Positions 9,556 through 19,585 are shown, counted from the first letter of the stretch. The stretch: 64,000 bases of DNA from Salinibacterium sp. (GCA_025351795.1 JANXVG010000036.1:1-64000), one strand, 5' to 3'. Notes: a model not told the origin generated them from the letters alone. Program-made: numbers and translations.

Positions 9556-9627
9556 GTGGCACGCTTCGTCTGCGACGATGTGGTCTGTGCGCGAGGCGAT
9601 ATCGGGTACCTGCCCTCTGCCTCATGA
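9556..9627 (+). CDS. Possible leaderless 23-residue mini-ORF
   Basis: TACACT (9544-9549), six bases, then GTG at 9556 reproduces the leaderless promoter pattern seen at many genes here. The ORF would encode MARFVCDDVVCARGDIGYLP plus three residues. I know no family for it. The rest of the 9522-9742 gap contains a small hairpin (GATTGG-CTCA-CCAATC near 9664) and no other gene. It may only mark a start site for the downstream DUF6350-purNH transcript. Confidence 0.3.
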   Translation: MARFVCDDVVCARGDIGYLPSAS

Positions 9628-9742
9628 GGATTGTGCTCACGCCGGCCGCCACGACCGCAGTTCGCAGATTGGCTCACCAATCGGTGAACGTACGGAAAGG
9701 CACGGCCTCATGCACGGTCTGCCCGGGTAGGGTCGCCCCAGA

Positions 9743-10972
9743 ATGAACCGTTCGCTCACCGCACTCTTCGCCGCAGCCGAGGCGTTTCTCGTCGTCGCGA
9801 TCGGGCTTGCCCTCCCGCTCGTTCCGCTCACCATTCTGTGGGGTTCTCAGTATGGTTTCGCGATCAACTGGGTAGTTTTCTGGCGGGTATCGGTTGACCT
9901 GTGGGTGCTCGGTCACGGTGCCGAGGTCACTATGGTTCTTGACCCGCAGTCGGCTGCCGCCCTCGGATTCCCCGCGGCCGGTGCGCCGGTAGTTCTCACG
10001 ATCGCGGCCTTGGGTTTTGGTCTCCTCACGCTTCTGCTCGCGATTCGGGCTGGCGCGCGACTGGCAGAGTCCAGGTTCCGTGTGCTCGGCGAGTTCGTGG
10101 CGGTCGGCGTGTTCGCGCTCCTCTCCTTCGTTGTCACCTGGACAGCGCTCGATCCGGTTGCCCGCCCTTCGTTGTGGCAGGGTACGGCGCTTCCCACGCT
10201 CGTTTTCGCTGTGGGCCTTGCCATTGGTTCCACTCGTGAACGTCGCGGGCGAGCGGATTCCTCAGCCGCTCCGATTCGCGACTGGATCGCGGGTTGGCGA
10301 CCGGCCACCCGCGCTGTCGTTGTCGGCGCGCTCCGCGGCGGCGGAGCGGCCGCGGCCGCGGTCACTACCGTCGCCGCACTCGCCACGGCGCTGCTCATCC
10401 TCCTGAGCTACGCGAAGATCGTCACGCTGTACGAGGGGTTGCACACCGACGTGCTCGGCGGCATCCTGGTCACGATCGGCCAGCTGGCCTTCCTGCCGAA
10501 CCTGGTGATTTTCGCGGCCGCATGGCTAGTCGGCCCCGGGTTCGCGATAGGAACCGGCTCAGCTGTCAGTCCGCTGGCAACGCAATTGGGGCCGATTCCG
10601 GCGATTCCTCTTCTTGGCGCCCTGCCGACCGGGCATCACGCGTTCGGGTACCTCGGGTTGCTTGTGCCGGTGCTCGCCGGTTTTTTGGCTGGGGTGGTGA
10701 TCCGTAGCTCGGTCGACCGCGGCGGGCCCCGCTCGCTCGCGATGACGGCAGTCGGCATCGGCATTTTTGGCGGAATCGCGCTCGGTGTGCTTTCGTGGCT
10801 GTCGGCCGGTTCGGCCGGTCCTGGGCGACTCGTGAACGTGGGCCCCGACCCGTGGAGTGTCGGATTGTGGGCGGCGATCGAGATTATGGCGGGTGCGTTG
10901 GTCGGCGTTTTTGCCGCGGTACGAAATCCATTTTCCCGAGCGCGGGCGGCCCGGTCAAGAGCCTCCCGGTAG
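9743..10972 (+). CDS. DUF6350 / PerM-like multi-spanning membrane protein
   Basis: The product (409 residues) is almost entirely hydrophobic, with around nine predicted membrane segments, and has no catalytic motif. Between sucCD and purNH, actinobacteria conserve a large membrane protein, called PerM in mycobacteria (linked to persistence and cell division), and this fits that position and size (DUF6350). The first helix is LTALFAAAEAFLVVAIGLALP; near the end there is ALVGVFAAVRNPF followed by an Arg-rich tail. Function in this organism is unknown. purN begins about ten bases downstream. Confidence 0.8.
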   Translation: MNRSLTALFAAAEAFLVVAIGLALPLVPLTILWGSQYGFAINWVVFWRVSVDLWVLGHGAEVTMVLDPQSAAALGFPAAGAPVVLTIAALGFGLLTLLLAIRAGARLAESRFRVLGEFVAVGVFALLSFVVTWTALDPVARPSLWQGTALPTLVFAVGLAIGSTRERRGRADSSAAPIRDWIAGWRPATRAVVVGALRGGGAAAAAVTTVAALATALLILLSYAKIVTLYEGLHTDVLGGILVTIGQLAFLPNLVIFAAAWLVGPGFAIGTGSAVSPLATQLGPIPAIPLLGALPTGHHAFGYLGLLVPVLAGFLAGVVIRSSVDRGGPRSLAMTAVGIGIFGGIALGVLSWLSAGSAGPGRLVNVGPDPWSVGLWAAIEIMAGALVGVFAAVRNPFSRARAARSRASR

Positions 10973-10981
10973 GCTGTGCAG

Positions 10982-11569
10982 GTGCTGCGTTTGGTCGTTC
11001 TCATCTCCGGCGCTGGGTCCAACCTCCGCTCTCTTCTTGAGACGTCACAAGACGCAGAGTTTCCGGCGAGAGTTGTTGCCGTCGGGGCAGATCGCGTTGC
11101 AGAAGGGTTCGATCACGCTGAACAGTTCGGCATCCCGACGTTTTCGGTCGCGCTCTCGAGCTTCGCAGATCGGGATGCCTGGGGTGACGAGATTCTGGCG
11201 CAGATCGAGTCGTGGCAGCCCGACCTCGTGATCCTCAGCGGTTTCATGAAACTCTTACCGCCGCGGGTGGTCGCAACGCTTAGCCCGAACCTCATCAACA
11301 CCCATCCCGCCTACCTGCCTGAGTTTCCCGGCGCCCACGGCGTGCGAGATGCGATCGAGGCGGGCGTGACCGAGACGGGGGCGACGGTGATCGTCGTCGA
11401 CAACGGTGTCGACAGCGGCCCGATCATCGTCCAAGAGCGCATTTCGATCGTGCACGGTGACACCGAGGCGACCCTGCATGAACGCATCAAGCCCGTGGAG
11501 CGCCGCCTGCTCATTCAGGCTGTGCTCGATATTGCCAACGCGACCATCGATTTGAAGGAGCTCTCGTGA
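10982..11569 (+). CDS. purN: Phosphoribosylglycinamide formyltransferase
   Basis: PurN transfers a formyl group from 10-formyl-tetrahydrofolate to GAR, the third step of purine synthesis. The 195-residue product has [16 protein letters not shown] (phosphate loop), [20 protein letters not shown] with the catalytic Asn and His, and [13 protein letters not shown] with the catalytic Asp. I start it at the GTG at 10982, since TAGGCT ends exactly six bases earlier (10970-10975), indicating a leaderless message; the track GTG at 10976 is inside that spacer. It overlaps purH by four bases. Confidence 0.95.
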   Translation: MLRLVVLISGAGSNLRSLLETSQDAEFPARVVAVGADRVAEGFDHAEQFGIPTFSVALSSFADRDAWGDEILAQIESWQPDLVILSGFMKLLPPRVVATLSPNLINTHPAYLPEFPGAHGVRDAIEAGVTETGATVIVVDNGVDSGPIIVQERISIVHGDTEATLHERIKPVERRLLIQAVLDIANATIDLKELS

Positions 11570-13188
11570 GCGGTCCCGTTATTGACACCACCCGCTACCG
11601 CGCGCGCGATGCGATCCCGATCAGCCGAGCACTTATCTCGGTGAGTGATAAGACGGGGCTCGTTGACCTCGCGACTGCTCTCGTCGCGGCCGGCGTGGAG
11701 ATTGTGTCGACCGGCTCCACCGCGAAAACGATTTCGGATGCTGGCCTCGCCGTCACCGAGGTCGCTGCGGTCACGGGCTTCCCGGAATCCCTGGACGGGC
11801 GCGTGCGCACGCTACATCCGGCCATTCACGCTGGACTCCTCGCCGATTTGCGCCTCGAGTCGCACGAGACCGAGCTGGCTGCGCTGGGTATCCGCCCGTT
11901 CGAGCTCGTCGTTTCCAACCTGTACCCGTTCGTCGAGACCGTCGCGTCTGGTGCTGCGGCAGATTCGGTGATCGAGCAGATTGACATCGGCGGCCCAGCG
12001 CTCATGCGGGCAGCTGCCAAAAACCACGCCAACGTCGCCATCGTCACGAGCCCGGCCAGCTACCCGCAGATCGTCAAGGCGATTCTGCTGGGCGGCACGA
12101 CCCTCGCGCAACGCGAGCGGCTCGCGGGTGAAGCCTTCGCGCACACCGCTGCCTATGACGCGGCCGTCGCCTTCTGGTTCTCGGGACACGTCGGAGTGCG
12201 TGCGCAGCACCCCACGGCGAGCACCGACCATGCAGAGTTTGCGGGCGTCATCGGGTATCAGGCCCGCCTCGCGCACCCCCTGCGCTACGGCGAGAACTCG
12301 CACCAGTCCGCCGCCCTGTACATCGAAAATGACGGCCACGGAATCGCCCAGGCCACGCAGTTGCACGGCAAAGAAATGTCCTACAACAACTATGTAGACG
12401 CGGATGCTGCCCTCCGTGCCGCGTACGACTTCGCTGAGCCGACCGTCGCGATCGTCAAGCACGCCAACCCGTGCGGCATCGCCGTCGCTCGCGGAGCAGG
12501 CGACGCGATCGCTAATGCGCACGCCCGAGCTCACGCCTGCGACCCGGTCTCGGCCTTCGGTGGCGTGATCGCCGCCAACCGTGAGATCACGCTCGCCGCG
12601 GCAGAGTCAATGGCGAATATTTTCACGGAGGTCATCATCGCTCCGGGTTTTGCGCCCGGCGCTCTCGAGCTGCTGACGAAGAAGAAGAACCTGCGCCTTC
12701 TGCAGCTGCCGGCCGACTACGCCCGTTCCGGCCACGAATTCCGGCAGATTTCAGGTGGCGTACTCGTGCAGTCGGCCGATAGTTACGCCGATTTCGATTC
12801 GGCACACTGGACACTCGTATCAGGTGTCGAAGCCGACCCGGCCACCCGCGCTGACCTTGAGTTCGCCTGGCGAGCGGTACGGGCGGTTAAGTCGAATGCG
12901 ATTCTGCTCGCGCACGACGGGGCATCCGTCGGTGTCGGTATGGGGCAGGTCAATCGTGTCGACTCGTGCGAGCTCGCGGTCAAACGTGCCGGTGATCGTG
13001 CTGCTGGTTCGGTTGCCGCGAGTGACGCGTTCTTCCCGTTTGCAGACGGTGCGGAGATTCTCATCGCGGCGCGCGCGTCGGCGATCGTACAGCCGGGCGG
13101 CTCCATTCGCGACGATGAGGTCATTGCCGCAGCCCAGGCTGCCGGAGTGACAATGTATTTCACGGGTGAGCGCCACTTCTTCCACTGA
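11566..13188 (+). CDS. purH: Bifunctional AICAR formyltransferase / IMP cyclohydrolase
   Basis: PurH catalyses the last two steps of IMP synthesis. The 540-residue protein has the N-terminal cyclohydrolase fold ([41 protein letters not shown]) and the C-terminal formyltransferase domain with [17 protein letters not shown] and [13 protein letters not shown], where the Lys-His pair is catalytic. It ends [14 protein letters not shown], a typical terminus. It is coupled to purN by a GTGA overlap. Length and motifs are complete. Confidence 0.97.
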   Translation: MSGPVIDTTRYRARDAIPISRALISVSDKTGLVDLATALVAAGVEIVSTGSTAKTISDAGLAVTEVAAVTGFPESLDGRVRTLHPAIHAGLLADLRLESHETELAALGIRPFELVVSNLYPFVETVASGAAADSVIEQIDIGGPALMRAAAKNHANVAIVTSPASYPQIVKAILLGGTTLAQRERLAGEAFAHTAAYDAAVAFWFSGHVGVRAQHPTASTDHAEFAGVIGYQARLAHPLRYGENSHQSAALYIENDGHGIAQATQLHGKEMSYNNYVDADAALRAAYDFAEPTVAIVKHANPCGIAVARGAGDAIANAHARAHACDPVSAFGGVIAANREITLAAAESMANIFTEVIIAPGFAPGALELLTKKKNLRLLQLPADYARSGHEFRQISGGVLVQSADSYADFDSAHWTLVSGVEADPATRADLEFAWRAVRAVKSNAILLAHDGASVGVGMGQVNRVDSCELAVKRAGDRAAGSVAASDAFFPFADGAEILIAARASAIVQPGGSIRDDEVIAAAQAAGVTMYFTGERHFFH

Positions 13189-13233
13189 GGCACGCGCAGC
13201 AGATTCATAGCTCGCGTTCGGTAGATTGGGGGC

Positions 13234-14457
13234 ATGGCAATCGCACCCTGGTCCCGACCGCTCACCATTGGCCGCCGCCTCGCCGCTGCACTAGTGTGCG
13301 GGCTCGCTGTCGCTGTTATTGTGCACGTCTCAAACCTGCTCGTTTTGTTCGCGACCAACGGATCGTCTGCGGCGAATATCGTGCCGATCAGCGACTATTT
13401 CCTCGCGTCGAGCCTTGTGCTGTTCGTGCTTGTCTCGATCGCTGTGTTCGTGGGCGCGTGTCGCAACCGGTTTACCGCGCTTGCCAGCGGTCTCATTGCG
13501 GGTGCGCTCGCCGCGTTCGCGGGCACCGCATACTTGCTCATCTCCAGTGGTAAGGGGTGGGACGCTACGTCTGCGGCGGCGGCAGCCGGTTCACTCGGCG
13601 GCACCAGTCTTGTTTTCGTTGTCGTGAGCACCATCGCGGTGCTCGTTGTCGTGCGGCCGTTATGGGGTTGGTTCGCGCGCGTCTCCGCGGGAGTCGATCG
13701 CCCGATCGCCATGGTTCGTCGCCCGGCGTCTACGCTCGAGAACGGTCAGGTCACTCACATCGACCGGGTCGCCGTCGACACCGATCTCGCCGACGAGCAG
13801 TGGGAAGCGTACGTTGACACTCTCGAGGCCAACGGCTTCGAGATCGTCGAAGTGGCGACGGCCGATGACCTGCCTGATTCGGTTTTCGTGGAAGACACGA
13901 TCGTGATCTTCGGGGGCACAGCGGTTGTGACGAGTCCGGGTGCCGAGAGTCGTCGTGCCGAAACGGATGCCGTGCATCCGCTTGCCGCCCGCATCGGGTT
14001 GAAGGTCCGCGAGATCGAGCTGCCAGGCGCGCTCGACGGTGGGGATGTGCTCAAGGTCGGCGCAACGGTTTACGTGGGGCGCGGCGGGCGCACGAATGCA
14101 GAGGGCATTCGTCAGTTGCGGGCAATCGTCAGCCCGCTCGGCTACACAGTAATCACGGTGCCGATCACGAAGGTGCTGCACTTGAAGAGCGCCGTCACAG
14201 CGCTGCCCGATGGTACCGTCATCGGGTTTGCCAAGTTTGTCGACACCATCAGTGTGTTCGATCGGTTCATGGCGGTGCCCGAAGCGACCGGTGCTGCTGT
14301 CGTGGTGCTCTCGTCAGACACGGTTCTGATGGCGTCGTCTGCACCCAAAACGGCGGCCATGATCGAGAACCTCGGCTACCGCGTGGTTACCGTCGACGTC
14401 AGCGAATTCGAGAAGCTTGAGGGCTGCGTCACGTGCCTATCGGTGCGCATTCGCTGA
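13234..14457 (+). CDS. Membrane-anchored dimethylargininase-like amidinotransferase-fold enzyme
   Basis: Residues 1-150 contain four hydrophobic segments (LAAALVCGLAVAVIVHVS, FLASSLVLFVLVSIAVFVGA, ASGLIAGALAAFAGTAYLLI, LVFVVVSTIAVLVVVRPLWG). Residues 155-407 are a dimethylarginine dimethylaminohydrolase/arginine-deiminase fold. Visible active-site pieces are SVFVEDTIVIFGG, GALDGGDVLKVGATVYVG, VLHLKSAVTALPDGTV (catalytic His) and the terminal LEGCVTCLSVR with the nucleophilic Cys. DDAH converts methylated arginines to citrulline and methylamines and is normally soluble, so the membrane fusion is unusual. The start is fixed by TAGATT, six bases, ATG (leaderless). Confidence 0.87.
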   Translation: MAIAPWSRPLTIGRRLAAALVCGLAVAVIVHVSNLLVLFATNGSSAANIVPISDYFLASSLVLFVLVSIAVFVGACRNRFTALASGLIAGALAAFAGTAYLLISSGKGWDATSAAAAAGSLGGTSLVFVVVSTIAVLVVVRPLWGWFARVSAGVDRPIAMVRRPASTLENGQVTHIDRVAVDTDLADEQWEAYVDTLEANGFEIVEVATADDLPDSVFVEDTIVIFGGTAVVTSPGAESRRAETDAVHPLAARIGLKVREIELPGALDGGDVLKVGATVYVGRGGRTNAEGIRQLRAIVSPLGYTVITVPITKVLHLKSAVTALPDGTVIGFAKFVDTISVFDRFMAVPEATGAAVVVLSSDTVLMASSAPKTAAMIENLGYRVVTVDVSEFEKLEGCVTCLSVRIR

Positions 14458-14581
14458 TTCACTTGCTTCCCCTCGGCAGCCAGAGATAGTCTGGAGGGCT
14501 GTCGGGGCACCAGTACCTGTACATTTCGGTGCGTGAGTACCGGTCGGCCTACGGTAGCGGCAACGAACTCAGGAGGACGAC

Positions 14582-14662
14582 ATGACCAAGACAATCAACA
14601 CGCGAACGACCGCGACGTTGGGTGCTGGCTTCCCGGTCCCGGTCCTGGGCTTCGCACTCTAA
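14582..14662 (+). CDS. 26-residue ORF with strong ribosome site; possible aldo/keto reductase remnant
   Basis: An excellent ribosome-binding site (AGGAGG) precedes an ATG opening a 26-residue ORF (MTKTINTRTTATLGAGFPVP, then VLGFAL and TAA). It is too short for the ORF track. The pattern T-LG-GF-VP-LGF resembles the first residues of aldo/keto reductases, so it may be the stump of a deleted gene. It could also be a true small peptide, because an ABC exporter pair begins about 100 bases later. The rest of the 14458-14758 gap shows a possible promoter (TAGTCT near 14488) and no other gene. Confidence 0.4.
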   Translation: MTKTINTRTTATLGAGFPVPVLGFAL

Positions 14663-14758
14663 CTCCCGGCCCGTCATGGCGGCTGCGCCGCATCACTTCG
14701 AAAGTTCACACTTCTTCGATCGCCCACACGGTCGCGCGTAACCACCTCAGGGATCTTC

Positions 14759-16588
14759 ATGTCTTCCGCATCGACCGTCGCCGGCCCACCCGCACAGACT
14801 GGCAGCACATTCGCCGCCATCGTGCGGCTCTATCCATTCGCGAAACCAGCCATGCCGCGGATCTATCTCGGCATGGTCTCGGCTTTGCTGGCCGGCGTGG
14901 TTGCCCTGCTTATCCCTCAAGTGTTGCGGTCACTCGTGGATGGCCCGCTCCAGTCGGGTGACTCCGCCCAGATCTGGCCGGCATTCTGGCTGGTACTGGG
15001 GCTCGGGGCGCTGGAGGCGATCATGATCGCGCTTCGGCGCTGGTTCGTGCTCACTCCGGGTACACACATCGAGGCGCGGCTGCGCAATGCGCTCTACGAC
15101 ACATTGCAGCATCTCCCGGTGAGTTTTCACGATCGCTGGCCGAGCGGACAGCTACTGTCACGCGCCGTGAGCGATCTCAACCTGATCCGCCGCTGGATCT
15201 CGTTCGGTCTCGTTCTTCTGGTAGTCAACGTCATCACGATCGTCATCGGTTTCATCTTCCTGGTAAACATTTCATGGATGCTCGGCGTGCTTTTCACGGT
15301 CTGTTCGATTCCGCTGTGGATCTACGGCTATCTGTTCGAGAAGAAGTACTCGGTGGTCGCCCGGCGCAGTCAGGACCAGTCCGGTGACCTCGCGACGACC
15401 GTCGAGGAATCGGTGCACGGCATCCGAGTGCTCAAGGCGTTTGGTCGCGGCACGCACGCGCTCAACAACTTTGCCAACCAGGCTGACGAGCTGCGCGGAA
15501 CGGAGATTGAGAAGGCCAAAGCAATCGCCGGCATTTGGTTATGGCTGTTGCTCGTGCCCGACGTCACCTTTGCGTTGTGTCTGCTCGGCGGAGTGTGGCT
15601 CGCCGTGCAGGGGCAGTTGACCGTGGGTGAACTCGTCGCGTTTTTTGCGACGGCGACGGTGTTGCGCTTTCCGGTTGAGTCGATTGGCTTCCTGCTGTCG
15701 ATGACCTTCGACACGCGCACAGCCGCTGATCGGTTCTTCGAGGTGATGGACTCGCCGAACACCATAACCGATCCTCAGCACCCGCAGACCATCGCTCACC
15801 CTGAAGGACGGCTGGTGTTCACCAATGTGCACTTTCGCTACGCCGACTCGCCCGCACACGTTCCCGACCTGATCAACGGGGTCGACCTCACTCTGGAGCC
15901 GGGCGAAACCATGGCCGTTGTAGGACTCACCGGTTCCGGCAAGTCCACGCTGACGGCGCTTACCACGCGGCTCTACGACGTGACTGGGGGGTCGATCACG
16001 GTCGATGGCGTTGATATACGTGACCTTTCGCTCGAGAATCTGCGCAGCCACCTCGCTATGGCGTTCGAAGACGCGACGTTGTTTTCGGCATCCGTTCGCG
16101 ACAACGTCATGCTCGGTCGCCCCGACGGAACGGATGCCGAATTAGAGGAAGCACTGAACATCGCGCAGGCCGGGTTCGTACACGAACTGCCAGCTGGCCT
16201 TGACACCGTCGTGGGAGAGGAAGGGCTCAGCCTCTCGGGTGGGCAACGTCAGCGACTTGCCCTGGCGCGTGCGGTCGCGGCCAGGCCCAGCGTGCTCGTG
16301 CTCGACGATCCACTGTCTGCGCTCGATGTAGACACCGAGGCCCTCGTTGAGGCAGCCCTGCGCACGGTGCTCGCGTCGACGACGGCGCTGATCGTCGCAC
16401 ACCGACCATCAACGGTCATGCTTGCCGACCGAGTGGCATTGCTCGAAGCCGGGCGCGTCACGGCGGTCGGCAAGCACAGCGATCTGCTCGCGTCGAGCGC
16501 GCACTACCGGTTCGTGATCTCGAGTCTCGAGGATGAACAGGCGCGGGAAGAACGATCGCGCGCTGACGAAACGGACGACCACTCATGA
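14759..16588 (+). CDS. ABC exporter half-transporter with degenerate ATP site
   Basis: The protein (609 residues) has an exporter membrane domain (about 40-320) fused to an ATPase domain (about 345-590). Walker A is GLTGSGKST, the signature is canonical ([14 protein letters not shown]) and the H-loop is IVAHRPSTV. Walker B reads [12 protein letters not shown]: the catalytic Glu is replaced by Asp, the hallmark of the non-hydrolysing site in heterodimeric exporters. It overlaps the next ABC gene by four bases, so they form one transporter. AGGGA stands six bases before the ATG. Substrate unknown; the multidrug or lipid exporter classes are the usual comparison. Confidence 0.92.
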   Translation: MSSASTVAGPPAQTGSTFAAIVRLYPFAKPAMPRIYLGMVSALLAGVVALLIPQVLRSLVDGPLQSGDSAQIWPAFWLVLGLGALEAIMIALRRWFVLTPGTHIEARLRNALYDTLQHLPVSFHDRWPSGQLLSRAVSDLNLIRRWISFGLVLLVVNVITIVIGFIFLVNISWMLGVLFTVCSIPLWIYGYLFEKKYSVVARRSQDQSGDLATTVEESVHGIRVLKAFGRGTHALNNFANQADELRGTEIEKAKAIAGIWLWLLLVPDVTFALCLLGGVWLAVQGQLTVGELVAFFATATVLRFPVESIGFLLSMTFDTRTAADRFFEVMDSPNTITDPQHPQTIAHPEGRLVFTNVHFRYADSPAHVPDLINGVDLTLEPGETMAVVGLTGSGKSTLTALTTRLYDVTGGSITVDGVDIRDLSLENLRSHLAMAFEDATLFSASVRDNVMLGRPDGTDAELEEALNIAQAGFVHELPAGLDTVVGEEGLSLSGGQRQRLALARAVAARPSVLVLDDPLSALDVDTEALVEAALRTVLASTTALIVAHRPSTVMLADRVALLEAGRVTAVGKHSDLLASSAHYRFVISSLEDEQAREERSRADETDDHS

Positions 16589-18390
16589 GCGTCGTCGGAG
16601 TCGAGGGCGAAGACCGAAGCGACTTCACTAGCGTGGAAAGCCGGCAGATTCGCGCGCGGTCGCTGCGCCTGCTCGGCTCGCTCATTCGGCCGGTGCGGCC
16701 GCAGGTAATTCTCACCATGATCGTCGTGGTGGTGAGCACGGCTGCACAGGTGGCTGGCCCCGCTCTCATTGCCTACGGCATCGACAGCGGACTACCCGCA
16801 TTGATCAGGCATGACTGGTTTCCGCTCGGGCTCGCCGTCGTCGCCTACCTCGGAACGGGTGTGATCGGGGCTGTGCTGATCGCTTGGTACACGGTGCTGA
16901 CAGCGCGCATCAGCCAGGCAATCCTGTTCGACCTTCGCAAACGAGTATTCCGGCACACGCAGCGATTGAGCCTCGAATTTCACGAGAAGTACACCTCGGG
17001 CCGTATCATCGCGCGCCAAACGAGTGACCTCGATGCGATTCGCGAACTTCTCGACTCCGGCATCAACCAGCTCGTGCAAGGCGCGCTGTACATGGCGTTC
17101 ATCGCGATCGCACTGTTCTCACTCGATGGGGTGAGCGGGCTGGTTCTGCTCAGCTCGCTCGTTCCGCTGTACTTTCTCACCAGGTGGTTCCAGAAGCACT
17201 CTCAACGCTACTTCCGGCAATCGCGCACGGCGTCCGCCAAGCTCATCGTGCACTTTGTGGAGACCATGACAGGCATCCGGGCGGTGAAGGCCTTCCGTAA
17301 AGAGAAGCGCAACGAAGCCAAGTTCGGTGAGCGCGTCGAGGACTATCGCAATACCAACAGCAAGGTCATCCAGTTGTTCGGGATTTTTGATCCTGGCCTC
17401 GTGCTGATCGGCAATGTCGCGCTCGCCATTGTTCTGCTGGCGGGCGGCCTTCGGGTGGCAAGCGGCAGCGTGGCGATCGGCGTGCTGCTCGCAACGCTCC
17501 TGTACACCCGTCAATTCTTCGCACCGGCGCAAGAGATGGCGATGTTTTACAACTCATACCAATCGGCCGCGGCTGCGCTCGAGAAGATTTCCGGCGTGCT
17601 CGAGGAGAAGCCCACGGTGGCAGACCCGACGAAGCCGATCGCACTCTGGAAGGCGAAGGGAACCGTCGGGTTTGCCGGTGTGACATTTGCCTATCGAGCT
17701 GACCGCGTCATCCTGCCCACATTCGATCTCACGTTGCAGGCAGGGCAAACTGTCGCGCTCGTCGGCTCCACCGGTGCAGGAAAGTCGACGCTGGCCAAGC
17801 TCATCTCGCGGTTCTATGACCCGAGCGAGGGCACGGTTTCGCTTGACGGAGTAGACCTGCGGCAGTTGCATCCTAAAGATCTGCGCCGTGCAATCGTCAT
17901 GGTCACACAAGAGGCGTACCTGTTTTCCGGTACGGTCGCCGACAACATCGCGCTCGGAAAGCCAGATGCCACGCGCGCCGAAATACTCAGCGCAGCGAAG
18001 GCTGTTGGTGCCCACGAGTTCATCGAAACCTTGCCGAACGGGTACGACACCGATGTGAACAAGCGTGGCGGGCGCGTGTCGGCAGGCCAACGCCAGCTGC
18101 TGTCTTTTGCGCGAGCATTTATCGCTGACCCGGTTGTGCTGATCCTCGACGAAGCGACCGCCTCACTCGATATTCCCAGCGAGAGGCTTGTGCAGGAGGG
18201 CCTGCAGACCCTGCTGGCCGACCGCACGGCGGTGATCATCGCGCATCGTTTGTCGACGGTCGCGATCGCCGACCGGGTTCTCGTCATGGAGCATGGGCGC
18301 ATCGTCGAAGACGGCACGCCACGCGATCTCATCGCGGGCACCGGGCGGTTTGCGCAACTGCACGCCGCGTGGCGGGACTCGTTGATTTAA
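16585..18390 (+). CDS. ABC exporter half-transporter with canonical ATP site
   Basis: This is the 601-residue partner of the preceding subunit: membrane helices about 40-320, ATPase about 345-590. Walker A is GSTGAGKST and Walker B is [12 protein letters not shown] with the catalytic Glu, but the signature is [14 protein letters not shown] instead of LSGGQ. In a head-to-tail dimer this altered signature faces the Asp-containing Walker B of subunit one, so both deviations fall in the same ATP site. That is consistent with TM287/288- and TmrAB-like asymmetric exporters. Substrate cannot be read from sequence. Confidence 0.92.
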   Translation: MSVVGVEGEDRSDFTSVESRQIRARSLRLLGSLIRPVRPQVILTMIVVVVSTAAQVAGPALIAYGIDSGLPALIRHDWFPLGLAVVAYLGTGVIGAVLIAWYTVLTARISQAILFDLRKRVFRHTQRLSLEFHEKYTSGRIIARQTSDLDAIRELLDSGINQLVQGALYMAFIAIALFSLDGVSGLVLLSSLVPLYFLTRWFQKHSQRYFRQSRTASAKLIVHFVETMTGIRAVKAFRKEKRNEAKFGERVEDYRNTNSKVIQLFGIFDPGLVLIGNVALAIVLLAGGLRVASGSVAIGVLLATLLYTRQFFAPAQEMAMFYNSYQSAAAALEKISGVLEEKPTVADPTKPIALWKAKGTVGFAGVTFAYRADRVILPTFDLTLQAGQTVALVGSTGAGKSTLAKLISRFYDPSEGTVSLDGVDLRQLHPKDLRRAIVMVTQEAYLFSGTVADNIALGKPDATRAEILSAAKAVGAHEFIETLPNGYDTDVNKRGGRVSAGQRQLLSFARAFIADPVVLILDEATASLDIPSERLVQEGLQTLLADRTAVIIAHRLSTVAIADRVLVMEHGRIVEDGTPRDLIAGTGRFAQLHAAWRDSLI

Positions 18391-18420
18391 GGCGTGTATT
18401 CCGGCGTTGTGGCGTCTGCC

Positions 18421-18507
18421 CTTCCGAAATGACGGAGAACTGGCGGATGCTGACTTCGACATCCGCGAAAGCAGGGCTAGGTTGCCGCACATCCGTCATT
18501 TCGGAAG
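18421..18507. repeat. Palindromic element, 16-bp perfect arms
   Basis: CTTCCGAAATGACGGA (18421-18436) and TCCGTCATTTCGGAAG (18492-18507) are exact inverted copies enclosing 55 bases, which include a second stem (GCGGATG / CATCCGC, loop of ten). A related element lies on the other side of the DUF559 gene. It resembles REP/MITE-like folded repeats; it may also terminate the convergent ABC and DUF559 transcripts. Confidence 0.8.
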
Positions 18508-18533
18508 CGCAGCGCCCAGAAAGTTGCTTCACG

Positions 18534-19406
18534 TCAGGACAAGTGGTCCCCGCGGGAGAGCGCCGCGTGGATGGCCGCCGATACTTCCTCCCAGCGCCGC
18601 TCGACCTGAATGTAGCTGAACCGGAGAACTCGATAGCCGAGACTGCTCAGCACCGCATCGCGGCGGCGGTCTTCCTCGAACGCGTGGGGATTGTTATGGA
18701 ACCGGGCGCCATCCACTTCTACAACGAGCTTCGCCCCCACGAGGAAGTCGACCCTGCCTACCCGGTCGATCTGGCGCTGTTGTTCGAACGGGATGTGGTC
18801 GACGATGAGGTGATACTTCATCAGCGATTCGCCACCGCTCTCGCTGTTTCGGTTCGAAGCCGACAGCTGCCCGCGTCGTCGTCGAGGCGTTTCTGCCAGT
18901 TCCCGGGTCCATCTGGACTGCGAGACGAGCCCTTGGAACAATGCGGACTCGACGGCCGCGAAGGCGACGAGCGGAGACTTCGTTCGCACGATCTCGCGAA
19001 GGCAAAGCAGGGGGCTGGTCACCGATCGGGTACCGATAGCACCCTTATCGGACCAGCTCACCTGCACCCGTGGGCGCGCAAGGGTGGAAAGCCGAACGGT
19101 TTTGTCGGTTGGGCTGCGCAGGGAACGCGCATTCGGATGCACCGTCACCTCAAGGATTCCGGTGGCCGGTGCCCAGATTCCGTAGTGGCGCGCGCCGGCT
19201 AGACCGGTGAGGCGACCGCCCACGCGGCTCGCTCTGATTTCGGGCGTGCTGAGCTCGGGGCAGGCGTAGTGTCCTTGCCGCACACGGATAACGTCGCCTC
19301 GACGCACCGCCGTCGTGAGTTGGTGTGAGGTGTGGCCATCGCGGAGGAGCTCATAGGTAGCGGCAAGCCCACCCCGGCGTCGAACGTCGTAGTAAATGGT
19401 TTTCAT
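18534..19406 (-). CDS. DUF559-domain nuclease-like protein with AbiEi-type N-terminal helix-turn-helix
   Basis: The product (290 residues from the ATG at 19406, MKTIYYDVRRRGG) has an N-terminal winged-helix-like region (AATYELLRDGHTSHQL, VIRVRQGHYACP) as in AbiEi-type antitoxin domains. Its C-terminal domain is DUF559/Vsr-like: IDRVGRVDFLVGAKLVVEVD, then EEDRRRDAVLSSLGYRVLRF, with D...EVD spacing like PD-(D/E)XK nucleases. No AbiEii toxin gene is adjacent. Such stand-alone proteins are common in Microbacteriaceae and their role is unproven. The track extension to 19736 overlaps the repeat and is unlikely. Palindromes flank both ends, hinting that the gene and repeats travel together. Confidence 0.75.
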   Translation of the reverse strand: MKTIYYDVRRRGGLAATYELLRDGHTSHQLTTAVRRGDVIRVRQGHYACPELSTPEIRASRVGGRLTGLAGARHYGIWAPATGILEVTVHPNARSLRSPTDKTVRLSTLARPRVQVSWSDKGAIGTRSVTSPLLCLREIVRTKSPLVAFAAVESALFQGLVSQSRWTRELAETPRRRRGQLSASNRNSESGGESLMKYHLIVDHIPFEQQRQIDRVGRVDFLVGAKLVVEVDGARFHNNPHAFEEDRRRDAVLSSLGYRVLRFSYIQVERRWEEVSAAIHAALSRGDHLS

Positions 19407-19481
19407 CGCTACAGGATGAGGCTGCTGCGGTAGCAGCATCCCGTCTCTCGACGGTTCTGGGGAGAACGCCTCGCGGCGACT

Positions 19482-19565
19482 GAAATGACGGAGAAGCAGC
19501 CCGGTACCCACGTAGCATCGCTGCTCGCGCGGCGTCGCACGCCGAAACTCCGTCATTTCGGAAGT
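19482..19565. repeat. Second copy of the CCGTCATTTC palindromic element
   Basis: GAAATGACGGAG (19482-19493) is inverted at 19549-19560 (CTCCGTCATTTC), and the right arm continues CGGAAG exactly as in the element at 18421-18507. Both elements are close to 85 bases long but have different interiors. This copy lies just upstream of the DUF559 gene start. Confidence 0.75.
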
Positions 19566-19585
19566 ATGCAGATGCGTACACGGGT

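Noticed and set aside
18369-19202. Long plus-strand ORF (277 residues) across the DUF559 gene
   Set aside because: It is antisense to a minus-strand gene with clear conserved domains, and its protein is low-complexity with no motif.
18534-19406. Type IV AbiE toxin-antitoxin operon
   Set aside because: The partner nucleotidyltransferase toxin gene is absent and the C-terminus is DUF559, not the usual AbiEi domain.
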